Shown: positions 1-8,384, counted from the first letter of the stretch. The stretch is 64,000 nt of DNA from Acidobacteriota bacterium (GCA_016715115.1 JADKBM010000001.1:402259-466258); one strand, 5' to 3'. Program-made: numbers and translations. The notes: a model not told the origin generated them from the sequence alone.

Positions 1-104
1 AATGAAATGTTTTTTATCGCGCATCGACGGTTTCTTCGTTCGGAGTTTCATCCTCCCCGCGCACCGCTGTGATCATTGCGATCGCCGCGCGGCATCGCAC
101 CGGA

Positions 105-114
105 GTCTTAATGG
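105..114 (-). repeat. truncated terminal CRISPR repeat
   Basis: Ten bases (GTCTTAATGG) matching the start of the repeat are followed by 15 unrelated bases before the first full repeat at 130. This degenerate end marks the leader-distal (oldest) side of the array. Confidence 0.7.
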
Positions 115-129
115 ACCGACCGCAAACTG

Positions 130-3100
130 GTCTTAATGGGCTGCCACTTCTTACGCCCCAAGGAAGCGACCGTCGAGGTCACAGCTTCAAAGGTTCTCGT
201 TGGGTCTTAATGGGCTGCTACTTCTTACGCCCCAAGGAAGCGTACGAAGAAATTTTTGAAGCCGTTAAACTCGAGGGTCTTAATGGGCTGCTACTTCTTA
301 CGCCCCAAGGAAGACTCGTTTTACGTTGCGGGTAAATTCAACGTGAAGGTGTCTTAATGGGCTGCTACTTCTTACGCCCCAAGGAAGTTACGCGGCCGCG
401 AGCCAGGAAGCGCCTTTTACGAATTTGTCTTAATGGGCTGCTACTTCTTACGCCCCAAGGAAGTTCAATGATTACTACGACTCGCGCGTAGTCTAGTCTT
501 AATGGGCTGCTACTTCTTACGCCCCAAGGAAGTTGGGTCAACCGTCTGGCACGTCTCGAGAACTACCAGGTCTTAATGGGCTGCTACTTCTTACGCCCCA
601 AGGAAGATATGATCCCAGGTCCAGATACTACGGCCGATAGGGTCTTAATGGGCTGCTACTTCTTACGCCCCAAGGAAGTATTATGGGTAAAGCAACACAT
701 ATTCGTAATTTTCCTGGTCTTAATGGGCTGCTACTTCTTACGCCCCAAGGAAGCAAACGAATCAGTATGTTACTTCCCAACAAAAGTCTTAATGGGCTGC
801 TACTTCTTACGCCCCAAGGAAGGATGCTCATGTACAAATTAATTCAATTGATTCGTCTTAATGGGCTGCTACTTCTTACGCCCCAAGGAAGGATGCTCAT
901 GTACAAATTAATTCAATTGATTCGTCTTAATGGGCTGCTACTTCTTACGCCCCAAGGAAGCCGGCGGAGGTGCTGCTGGTATGTATGCAGCATGCGTCTT
1001 AATGGGCTGCTACTTCTTACGCCCCAAGGAAGCCTTGCCGCACAAGCGCAATACAATGCTGACAATCCCGAGTCTTAATGGGCTGCTACTTCTTACGCCC
1101 CAAGGAAGCGGACAGTAAATACTGGTTGTTTGCCGAGAAGGCGTGTCTTAATGGGCTGCTACTTCTTACGCCCCAAGGAAGCAGACCACGTTCGCGGCGA
1201 CCAACGCGGCACCGAGTCTTAATGGGCTGCTACTTCTTACGCCCCAAGGAAGAACAGCAGAAAGAGGTGATCGAGAGGTCAGGCTTTTGTCTTAATGGGC
1301 TGCTACTTCTTACGCCCCAAGGAAGTCGTATTATTGGCAACGTGGTTGAAATAATCGTTCAGTCTTAATGGGCTGCTACTTCTTACGCCCCAAGGATGCG
1401 ACCTATTTCGGCTGAGGCTACTGTGAGAGTCTTAATGGGCTGCTACTTCTTACGCCCCAAGGAAGAAATATGACCGCGACGGTTAAATTCAAGCAAAAAC
1501 GGTCTTAATGGGCTGCTACTTCTTACGCCCCAAGGAAGAGATGGAAACCTATATTTTCAGTACGAAGCCGGAGAGTCTTAATGGGCTGCTACTTCTTACG
1601 CCCCAAGGAAGCGGAAAGACAATAGTAAACGTCCTAGCCGATGTAATGTCTTAATGGGCTGCTACTTCTTACGCCCCAAGGAAGAAAAGAAGAAGAACAA
1701 GTATGACTGGTTCTTTGGTCTTAATGGGCTGCTACTTCTTACGCCCCAAGGAAGAGGGGTCGCACCTCGAACTGACCTATGACATCACTGACAAGTCTTA
1801 ATGGGCTGCTACTTCTTACGCCCCAAGGAAGCAATCATCAATGTCGGGACCAATCGCAGCGAAGGCGAGTCTTAATGGGCTGCTACTTCTTACGCCCCAA
1901 GGAAGTCTGGGGCACCGGGCTCCTAAGCAATTCCGCGATCTAGTCTTAATGGGCTGCTACTTCTTACGCCCCAAGGAAGTCATGCAACTTCTTTCCGAGG
2001 AAGTGATACTTTATCGTCTTAATGGGCTGCTACTTCTTACGCCCCAAGGAAGATCGCCGGATTCGCCGTGCCGACGTTCCTGACCGGGAGTCTTAATGGG
2101 CTGCTACTTCTTACGCCCCAAGGAAGTTGTGCAATATAACTTTCACAAACTGAGTCCGGATAGTCTTAATGGGCTGCTACTTCTTACGCCCCAAGGAAGT
2201 AGTACCAAAACTCCCGACTGCGTTCATGCTGTGGAAGAGAGTCTTAATGGGCTGCTACTTCTTACGCCCCAAGGAAGGACGGCCACGACCTATCACCACA
2301 AGATCAACACCGCGAGTCTTAATGGGCTGCTACTTCTTACGCCCCAAGGAAGATGATAACAATAAAGAAGCCAGATATAGTAAACATGTCTTAATGGGCT
2401 GCTACTTCTTACGCCCCAAGGAAGCGATGCCAAAGGGGTCAGGACGCCGGCCTACCGGGTCTTAATGGGCTGCTACTTCTTACGCCCCAAGGAAGGACCA
2501 AAGCAACCAAGGCGACTGTGTGGGAACTTGTTCTGTCTTAATGGGCTGCTACTTCTTACGCCCCAAGGAAGAAAAAGGAAAATGAAATCAATCACGACTT
2601 TTACACGGTCTTAATGGGCTGCTACTTCTTACGCCCCAAGGAAGTTTCATGCAAGCGATGCGTGAGGATCAACGGCTTCTGAAGTCTTAATGGGCTGCTA
2701 CTTCTTACGCCCCAAGGAAGAAAAAGCTTTGCAAAGCACAAGGTTCACCACGGCTTGTCTTAATGGGCTGCTACTTCTTACGCCCCAAGGAAGGAATGAT
2801 ATGTCCGCAATAGATGCAATACTGACTTTTTGTCTTAATGGGCTGCTACTTCTTACGCCCCAAGGAAGTAGCGTCAATTACGACGACATCCAAACCGGTT
2901 TTGTGTCTTAATGGGCTGCTACTTCTTACGCCCCAAGGAAGCGAACAACGACGGCGCCAAGACGGCCACGACCTATGTCTTAATGGGCTGCTACTTCTTA
3001 CGCCCCAAGGAAGCTACTGCAATTCCTTTCCGCCAGGAGTCACTCCCGGTCTTAATGGGCTGCTACTTCTTACGCCCCAAGGAAGCCGCAACAAAGAAGC

Positions 3101-3375
3101 ACACCTCTGGGAAATGAGGAAGTCTTAATGGGCTGCTACTTCTTACGCCCCAAGGAAGCAACAATTCGAAGATTGGGTGTTGCGACAAGGGTCTTAATGG
3201 GCTGCTACTTCTTACGCCCCAAGGAAGACGTCGGGTTCAGACGTGAACAAGGTCAAGCCGTCAAGTCTTAATGGGCTGCTACTTCTTACGCCCCAAGGAA
3301 GCATATGAACCACGAATTGAAGATTCAGCGTTCGACTAGTCTTAATGGGCTGCTACTTCTTACGCCCCAAGGAAG
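130..3375 (-). CRISPR. CRISPR array, 45 repeats of 37 nt and 44 spacers
   Basis: Forty-five 37-nt repeats (plus-strand form begins GTCTTAATGGGCTGC and ends CGCCCCAAGGAAG) alternate with 44 spacers of 30-41 nt. On the minus strand the repeat begins CTTCCTTGGGG and ends ATTAAGAC, close to the ATTGAAAC-type 8-nt handle left by Cas6. Minus transcription is also supported by the degenerate low-coordinate end, the cas operon on the same strand and a promoter-bearing leader beyond 3375. Repeats are nearly invariant: the first (130-166) has CTGCCAC instead of CTGCTAC, and the one at 1362-1398 ends AAGGATG. Spacers at 823-854 and 892-923 are identical. The wide spread of spacer lengths is typical of type III-associated arrays. 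Confidence 0.99.
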
Positions 3376-3416
3376 AGCCCCTTCCGGATCCTCCGTGTTT
3401 TCAGCAACTTACACGG

Positions 3417-3433
3417 GCTGAATGTATGCACCT
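3417..3433 (+). repeat. 16-nt cas-locus motif, copy 1
   Basis: GCTGAATGTATGCACCT on the plus strand. It is the inverted partner of the copy at 3616-3631; in a minus-strand transcript the two could pair over 16 bases with one G-U. Confidence 0.6.
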
Positions 3434-3458
3434 CTCGTTTCGCCGTTTCCCGAACCGA

Positions 3459-3488
3459 TTTATAACATGTTTTCGTCATCAAATTCAA
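3459..3488 (-). promoter_or_regulatory. candidate promoter of the CRISPR precursor RNA
   Basis: On the minus strand TTGAAT (3483-3488) and TATAAA (3459-3464) are separated by 18 bases, a good sigma-70-like arrangement, about 84 bases upstream of the first repeat. Prediction from sequence only. Confidence 0.5.
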
Positions 3489-3615
3489 CCATAAACCCTT
3501 TGTTTTCAAATAGATCATGCACCCCAGCCGCGAATTTTCCCGCACATTCGGCGATAAACTGAATCGATTCAGCGGTTTACCGTCAAACGGGGCTGTTTTG
3601 AGCTTTTTGTTGCCG

Positions 3616-3631
3616 AGGTGCACACATTCAG
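3616..3631 (-). repeat. 16-nt cas-locus motif, copy 2
   Basis: Plus-strand AGGTGCACACATTCAG. On the minus strand it starts two bases after the cas2 stop codon, so it closes the cas operon and opens the leader. Confidence 0.6.
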
Positions 3632-3633
3632 TC

Positions 3634-3906
3634 CTAAACTTCGTAAAAAGCCTGATCCTCCGCCGGTGGTTTTCCGCCGATAACCAGACACCGATCGAGA
3701 CACGCCTCGCAAAGCTTGTAAATCCGCAATGCGTCATTTTCCACGAGCAGCGCCCGCAGGTTTTCGGTCATCGCCGCCTCGTCCCGCTCGTCAAGGTCGC
3801 ACTCAAAAACCGAAAACTGCGTACGATTGCCCCAGCGGTCAAGTTCCCGCGATATTCGCAGGCGCCGCTTGTCATCCGATATGTCGTATGCGATTACAAG
3901 AAACAT
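3634..3906 (-). CDS. cas2: CRISPR-associated endonuclease Cas2
   Basis: Cas2 forms the structural core of the Cas1-Cas2 spacer integration complex. The 90-residue product starts MFLVIAYDISDD, the canonical first beta strand with the conserved aspartate at residue 8, followed by RRLRISRELDRWGNRTQFSVFEC, the typical ferredoxin-fold helix and second strand (here with a W-G-x-R-x-Q-x-S-V-F-E pattern). A longer frame extends upstream, but ATG 3906 gives the normal Cas2 N-terminus. It begins 5 bases after the RT-cas1 stop, with GGGCGG just before the start, so the two are translationally linked. It is the last gene of the operon before the leader. Confidence 0.95.
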   Translation of the reverse strand: MFLVIAYDISDDKRRLRISRELDRWGNRTQFSVFECDLDERDEAAMTENLRALLVENDALRIYKLCEACLDRCLVIGGKPPAEDQAFYEV

Positions 3907-3911
3907 CCGCC

Positions 3912-6038
3912 CTACCTGAACTCCATCGGCCGATAAGCGGGAATTTCGCCGCGCAGCACTTTTATGTAATGCCCGATCTGGAGATCGATACAACCGCGCC
4001 AAGTCGTCTTGATTCCCGCCCCTTTGTGCGCCGTCACCGTGTTCATACGGCTCTCAAACTGCCTTACGAATTTCCTTCGGGCGTCATCGCTGAGCCTGCA
4101 AAATTGCATCGGAGCCTGATCGGCCGCCGCCGCGGCGCCGTCCGCCTCTTCGTCTTCGTCGTGATTCCAGTCCTCGAACGCAAAATCGTCGGTTGAAAAC
4201 ATTTTCGAGTTTATCACCCTCGTAACCAGCGCATCGACGACCGGCGCGCGGAATTCTTCGATGAGATCCGAGCAAAGCGCCGGATGACCGTAACTGACGG
4301 CGTGCAGGTTTCCGATATCGGTCGACAGTCCACGTCCGCGAACCAAAGCGTAGATATTCTGAAAAAGCATCGAGTATCCGAACGACAGCAACGAGTTGAC
4401 CGGATCAAGCGGTGGCCGCCGTGAGCGGGTCTTGAATTCGAACGGCGGATCGATACAGCAACTGAAGCCGCGAAAATAGGCCGCCCCCGCCGCCCCTTCG
4501 CATCCGAAAATCTGTTCATTGTCAGCCGCTTCGGCAAGCGAATCGGCAGCCGTTGCCATTGACTGAAGCGCCTCGTCGAGCGATGGGCTTTTGTTTTCAC
4601 GCTGGCGGCGCATAAGCAACGCGCGGCCGCTCGCGATCTTGCCGGCGACGATTCGGCGGGCGGTGTCGGTGACGAAACTCTCGTCCGCCGATCGTTCGAA
4701 CTGCAATTTCCGAAGCTCGACGTTTTCCGGCGACCGTGCCTCGATACTGCCGAGAAACCGTCCCTGACCGGCGAAAAACGAAATTGGGATCCGTTCTTTG
4801 AGACAACTTTTGATTGCCGCCGTCGTCACCTGCGAGTTGCCGTAGAGAATTATCTGGTCAAGTTTCGCGATCGGCAACGACAGCAACTCGGCATCGTCCT
4901 TCTCAATCCGGATTCGCGAGTTCTCGCAACTGATTACCGCGCCATGCTCATGAACGTAAAGCGTGCAGAGCGTATAGAGCGCCGGCGGCGCAAACTCGTT
5001 GGGCTCGGTCGCATGGGCTGATGCGTCTTTCACTGATTCGATCGTCATTTCTTCCTCCATCAATCCGAGCGCTTCTTTGATTTCGCGGCTTATCGCGGGG
5101 TTGAATCCGCCCGGCATTGTTTTGTAAGCCTCCGAAGAAAAAAGCCGGAACGGCATATCGACATCGTTCTTCTCAGCAGACCCCGGCGTCGGAACAAGGC
5201 AGAAACTATGCGTAAATGTCGCGCCCAAATAGCGGAACCCCTCGGCGAAATTCGTGACGCGCGTTTTGCCTTCGTTCACGGAAAGTTTGAGCCCGGCGAG
5301 TATTTGTCGCGTCAGTTTGAGCGCCGACTGCGCCTTCGGCTTGCTTTTGCAGAGAATAAGAAAATCGTCCGCGAAACGGACAAGCTTTCGGCCGCCGGCG
5401 CTGATCTCTTCGTCGAACGAGTCGAGAAACAGGTTTGCCAGATACGGCGAGACGGGCTGCCCCTGCGGCAGACCGCGATCAACCGTGAACAGTTTCTTCC
5501 CGTCGTAGATCCGCGCGGCGATCCATGACGAGATTAGGTTCAGGATCTTTTCATCGGCGATCAGTTCGGTGACCGTTTTCAGCAGCAGCGCGTGATCAAC
5601 CGAATCAAAATAAGATTCGATGTCCGCCTCGACGACCCACGTATAGCCCGAGTCGCGCAGGAACTTGATCTGCGCAAGCGCCTGTTTTACCGATCGCCCG
5701 CGCCGGTAGCCGTATGAGCAGTTTTCGAATTCCGCTTCGAACAGCGGTTCGACGTGGGCGATCACGGCGTGTTGCGCGATGCGGTCGCGAACGGCGGCGA
5801 CATTCAGGACCCGCTCGCCACCGGATTTCTTCGGTATCGCGAAACGCAAAAGCGGTAGCGGAAGATATGCCCCGCCGATCAGATCGTTGCTTAAACGGGC
5901 TATCTCAACGTCGATCCGAGCGGCGAAACGCGGAATCGAAACGCCGTCGATTCCGGCGCACCCGTCCGATTCCTCGACGCGCCTCCAAGCGCGGCGGAGC
6001 GCATTGGGGGAGAAGAGTTTTGCGTGAAGTTGCTCCAT
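3912..6038 (-). CDS. reverse transcriptase-Cas1 fusion protein
   Basis: A 708-residue fusion for spacer acquisition, of the class shown in other bacteria to integrate RNA-derived spacers. The N-terminal reverse transcriptase (about 1-290) shows AIPKKSGGERVLNV (67-80), YGYRRGRS, the catalytic D139 in EADIESYFDSVDH, GLPQGQPVSPYLAN and the active site FADD (222-225), so it looks catalytically intact and is closest to group II intron-type enzymes. Cas1 (about 355-705) carries its metal ligands: E514 (FGCEGAAGAAYF), H585 (YGHPALCSDLIEEFRAP), D591 and E594/E595. There is no Cas6 domain fused at the N-terminus; cas6 is a separate gene. An acidic and alanine-rich insert lies at about 625-643. Cas2 follows 5 bases downstream. 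Confidence 0.96.
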   Translation of the reverse strand: MEQLHAKLFSPNALRRAWRRVEESDGCAGIDGVSIPRFAARIDVEIARLSNDLIGGAYLPLPLLRFAIPKKSGGERVLNVAAVRDRIAQHAVIAHVEPLFEAEFENCSYGYRRGRSVKQALAQIKFLRDSGYTWVVEADIESYFDSVDHALLLKTVTELIADEKILNLISSWIAARIYDGKKLFTVDRGLPQGQPVSPYLANLFLDSFDEEISAGGRKLVRFADDFLILCKSKPKAQSALKLTRQILAGLKLSVNEGKTRVTNFAEGFRYLGATFTHSFCLVPTPGSAEKNDVDMPFRLFSSEAYKTMPGGFNPAISREIKEALGLMEEEMTIESVKDASAHATEPNEFAPPALYTLCTLYVHEHGAVISCENSRIRIEKDDAELLSLPIAKLDQIILYGNSQVTTAAIKSCLKERIPISFFAGQGRFLGSIEARSPENVELRKLQFERSADESFVTDTARRIVAGKIASGRALLMRRQRENKSPSLDEALQSMATAADSLAEAADNEQIFGCEGAAGAAYFRGFSCCIDPPFEFKTRSRRPPLDPVNSLLSFGYSMLFQNIYALVRGRGLSTDIGNLHAVSYGHPALCSDLIEEFRAPVVDALVTRVINSKMFSTDDFAFEDWNHDEDEEADGAAAAADQAPMQFCRLSDDARRKFVRQFESRMNTVTAHKGAGIKTTWRGCIDLQIGHYIKVLRGEIPAYRPMEFR

Positions 6039-6172
6039 TGGAATCCACGGGCAATCTCATTGCAGTTTGCCGAATACGGCCATATTGCATCAGCCGTACG
6101 TCACTTTGCGCGAAGATCTTGAACAACTACGGAAGTCAGGTTCAATTCGTCGCGGACGTCAAAACCTTGCAC

Positions 6173-6194
6173 ATCTTAATGGGCTGCCACTTCT
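6173..6194. repeat. solitary degenerate CRISPR repeat upstream of RT-cas1
   Basis: Twenty of 22 bases match the first part of the array repeat (TCTTAATGGGCTGCCACTTCT). It carries the same T-to-C change as the oldest array repeat at 130-166. The rest of the repeat is lost, although CCCCAAGG recurs at 6219-6226. It lies in the 215-base gap between the small gene at 6254-6619 and RT-cas1. Confidence 0.8.
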
Positions 6195-6222
6195 AACTCC
6201 CGACGGACACGGTTTCCACCCC

Positions 6223-6238
6223 AAGGTGCACACATTCA
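6223..6238 (-). repeat. 16-nt cas-locus motif, copy 3
   Basis: Plus-strand AGGTGCACACATTCAG, identical to the copy at 3616-3631. On the minus strand it lies 15 bases after the stop of the gene at 6254-6619, the same kind of position as the copy after cas2. Confidence 0.6.
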
Positions 6239-6253
6239 GCTTGCGCGATAGCG

Positions 6254-6619
6254 TCAAAGACCGGCAATTCTGCGTAACGTATCCGCGCCTGAATGGCCGT
6301 CGAATTCGGGCGAACGTTCAAGTTCCCGCGCGAAGCCAGTTTCGTCCCAACGCGAAGCAGGCAGGTGGTACGTAATCTGTTCGCCAGCCGCGGTTCCGAT
6401 CCCGAGCACGAACCAATCGGGTGCGCCGCTCCCGTCGGAATGAAACCGCGAACGCCAGACCCCACGTTGGGGCTCGTATCTGACGATTTTACGGCAAAGC
6501 GCGATGAACACCGTGATCCGATGATCGTATAGCTCGCCGAACGTATGATACCCATCGGAAATCAAATTCGTGTCGCATCCGCGCGCGATCTCTTCGTTTA
6601 TCTTCTCTTCCTTCGTCAT
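6254..6619 (-). CDS. small phage-type protein of unknown function inside the cas operon
   Basis: A 121-residue soluble protein. I recognise its pattern from a family of small, uncharacterised, mostly phage or prophage proteins: DGYHTFGELYDHR near the N-terminus, WRSRFHSDGS and WFVLGIG in the middle, GEQITYHLP and a C-terminal FDGHSGADTLRRI. This resemblance is from memory and no catalytic function is known to me. ATG 6619 is 5 bases after the cas6 stop and preceded by AAGGA, so it is almost certainly co-translated with cas6. It is not a standard cas gene. It could be a captured phage gene, an accessory or regulator of the locus, or an anti-CRISPR-like passenger; the sequence does not decide. 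Confidence 0.8.
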   Translation of the reverse strand: MTKEEKINEEIARGCDTNLISDGYHTFGELYDHRITVFIALCRKIVRYEPQRGVWRSRFHSDGSGAPDWFVLGIGTAAGEQITYHLPASRWDETGFARELERSPEFDGHSGADTLRRIAGL

Positions 6620-6624
6620 TCCTT

Positions 6625-7656
6625 TCAAAACGCCATTTTGTATGCCCCGAAACCAAACGCGGTCGATTCGCCTATATGAAGCAACTCGCCGATCAGCAAA
6701 ACTTCGATCAATTCCGAAAAATCGCCGCGACAGGCGATAGTTCCGGTGAATCCGTCCATCCGGATTTCGCGCCGATCGTCTTTTGAGTATCGATGATACG
6801 ACTTGAGCCGCAATTCTCCACCGATGATCTCAATTCTTTTGGCCGCCGCAAGCAAGCGGTTTTTCCAACGAAAAAACTCCGCCTGCCCGGGCCAGTCGTC
6901 GCCGTATGCTTGCCAGACCCTTCCGACGCGATCCGCGACCGCATCCATAATATCGTAAAAGTCGGCCGGGCGTCGCGCCACCTTCCCGCGCGCGATCGGA
7001 CGGGCTCCGGCCAAAACCGGCGAGCGATCGTAATAAAGGGTTACGGGCGAAGTGAATTCCAAAACGATCGCGTTCGGTTCGCCAACCGTCGCCAGACCGT
7101 TGCCGTAAACGCCGGCGTCGACGACAAACGGTTTGCCGAACGAATCGCCGGCCCGCAACGATCGTCCGGCGCCGATCATATCGCGGACATCGACGAGCTG
7201 AAATCGCGCTTTTTCGAGATTTTGATTCCGCGATTTCACATCCAGACCCTTCAAGCCAAATTTGCCGAAAGTGTCGAGAATCCTCATCGCGCGTTCAGTC
7301 GTTCGGCCAAGCGCAACGAATTCGAACGTAACGCGGCTGCCGCGTTTGAGCGGAACATCGATGTCCAACGGCCCCGAGATGACGTACGGAACCGGCAGGT
7401 TTTCATTGCTGCCGAGCGGCTTGCCGACGGGCAGTTCCGGGTAGAGTTCCCGACGCGGTTTGAACATAAACGGAAAGTCGCAGACGCGCCCAGCGAAAAG
7501 TTCGCAATCGGTGCAGTCCGTAAGTTCAGGATTAACGCAGACCTCGCGCTTGAGGACATCACCGTAACCGCCCCTCAGCCGCGGCGCCCAAAACCCTAAC
7601 GGCGCGTTATCATCGAGGAGTTCGATCTCGAATTGGAATTTTGAAAAGTGAAACAT
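6625..7656 (-). CDS. cas6: CRISPR RNA-processing endoribonuclease Cas6
   Basis: Cas6 cuts the precursor crRNA within each repeat, leaving an 8-nt 5' handle. The 343-residue product has the C-terminal Cas6 layout: RMDGFTGTI, then IEVLLIGELLHIGE and the glycine-rich loop STAFGFGAYK at the very end. Near the N-terminus three cysteines in a C-x2-C-x6-C pattern (about 48-59) followed by FPFMFKPRR recall the zinc-like C-rich segment of this Cas6 subgroup. A TTG at 7674 is in frame, but ATG 7656 is preferred. It is the first gene of the minus-strand operon, followed at 5 bases by the small phage-type gene. The catalytic residue cannot be assigned with certainty. Confidence 0.9.
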   Translation of the reverse strand: MFHFSKFQFEIELLDDNAPLGFWAPRLRGGYGDVLKREVCVNPELTDCTDCELFAGRVCDFPFMFKPRRELYPELPVGKPLGSNENLPVPYVISGPLDIDVPLKRGSRVTFEFVALGRTTERAMRILDTFGKFGLKGLDVKSRNQNLEKARFQLVDVRDMIGAGRSLRAGDSFGKPFVVDAGVYGNGLATVGEPNAIVLEFTSPVTLYYDRSPVLAGARPIARGKVARRPADFYDIMDAVADRVGRVWQAYGDDWPGQAEFFRWKNRLLAAAKRIEIIGGELRLKSYHRYSKDDRREIRMDGFTGTIACRGDFSELIEVLLIGELLHIGESTAFGFGAYKMAF

Positions 7657-8252
7657 ATTTCTTCTACTTTTCAATCAAATTGCCTAATGCGTGTCTGCTT
7701 CTGGGAGCCATCGTTTTCCTATCAACGCGACCGCCATCGGTCGTAAGGGGAATGCCAGCCAGTTTCCCGGGTTGGACGGTGCGATTTCGGGTTTGTTTTG
7801 AGCGGGCCCGCTTTGCGGGGCGGGACCGTCGAAATTTGCTGTTCGGTTATGGCTGACAACGGATTTATAGCATGGTTTTTCTCGGGGAAGCAAGAGAATT
7901 CTTGGGAGAATTCTTGGGTTGAAGGTCTTGAATTTTGGATTCTAATCGACTAGTTCGGATTGTGATCACCGAATCGTGCGCGGACTATCTCGATCAGACA
8001 CACACGGGATCGCACTTAGTTTGGAGCGACGCGAACTTAGCTCGGAGAGGTTGCAGTTTAATTCGGACAGCTATGAACCAAGTTTGGCCACGTATTTCGG
8101 AGTGAGGTGCTCTTGGTTTGGAGCTCTTTGAAATGACTCTAGAGAGAGGCGCGCCTGGCTCGCAGGAATCCGATGGCGGACGACAGTCTGTTAACCGTAA
8201 ACAAGGTTTGCCTGTTTGCACGACCTGCCCCGCCCATAAGTCTTTGAAAGAA
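7657..8252. other. intergenic region upstream of cas6
   Basis: About 600 bases with no convincing gene. It must hold the cas operon promoter, but I could not identify a clear one. A tandem GAGAATTCTTGG occurs twice at about 7896-7920, and short direct repeats of ACTTAG-T-GGAG type lie near 8016-8046. Confidence 0.5.
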
Positions 8253-8328
<76 letters not shown>

Positions 8329-8384
8329 TTGATGTCTGTGAGAGGCAAGGTGAAATCGTACAAAATTGGTAACGGTTGTGCAAG

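Larger units (their letters stand above)
3376..3633 (-). promoter_or_regulatory. CRISPR leader
   Basis: This 258-base non-coding stretch lies between the stop of cas2 and the first (newest) repeat. It contains a minus-strand promoter candidate, a 14-bp perfect palindrome CTGAATCGATTCAG at 3559-3572, and two inverted copies of a 16-nt motif (3417-3433 and 3616-3631) near its two ends. Open frames over it are overlapping and have no recognisable product. Confidence 0.8.

Noticed and set aside
14..104. Short minus-strand frame ending ETPNEETVDAR at the left edge
   Set aside because: Only about 20-30 codons, with no room for an N-terminus before the array; could be a gene remnant but not supportable.
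69..3128. Many open frames across the array that repeat MGCYFLRPKE or LNGLLLLTPQG
   Set aside because: They are translations of the CRISPR repeat; their periodicity equals that of the array.
607..3338. ATG close to the 5' side of many spacers, as if start codons were sampled
   Set aside because: About one ATG per two 36-base spacers is expected on one strand by chance, and in several cases another frame reads better as coding.
3376..3633. tracrRNA or anti-repeat in the leader
   Set aside because: No stretch complementary to the repeat was found, and Cas6-type systems do not need one.
3360..3737. 125-residue minus-strand frame over the leader
   Set aside because: Overlaps the leader promoter, palindrome and cas2 end; arginine-rich and without homology.
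5714..6196. 160-residue plus-strand frame antisense to RT-cas1
   Set aside because: Shadow of the RT coding strand with arginine-rich composition.
7994..8221. Possible small gene upstream of the tRNA
   Set aside because: No ribosome site, no homology, low-quality composition.
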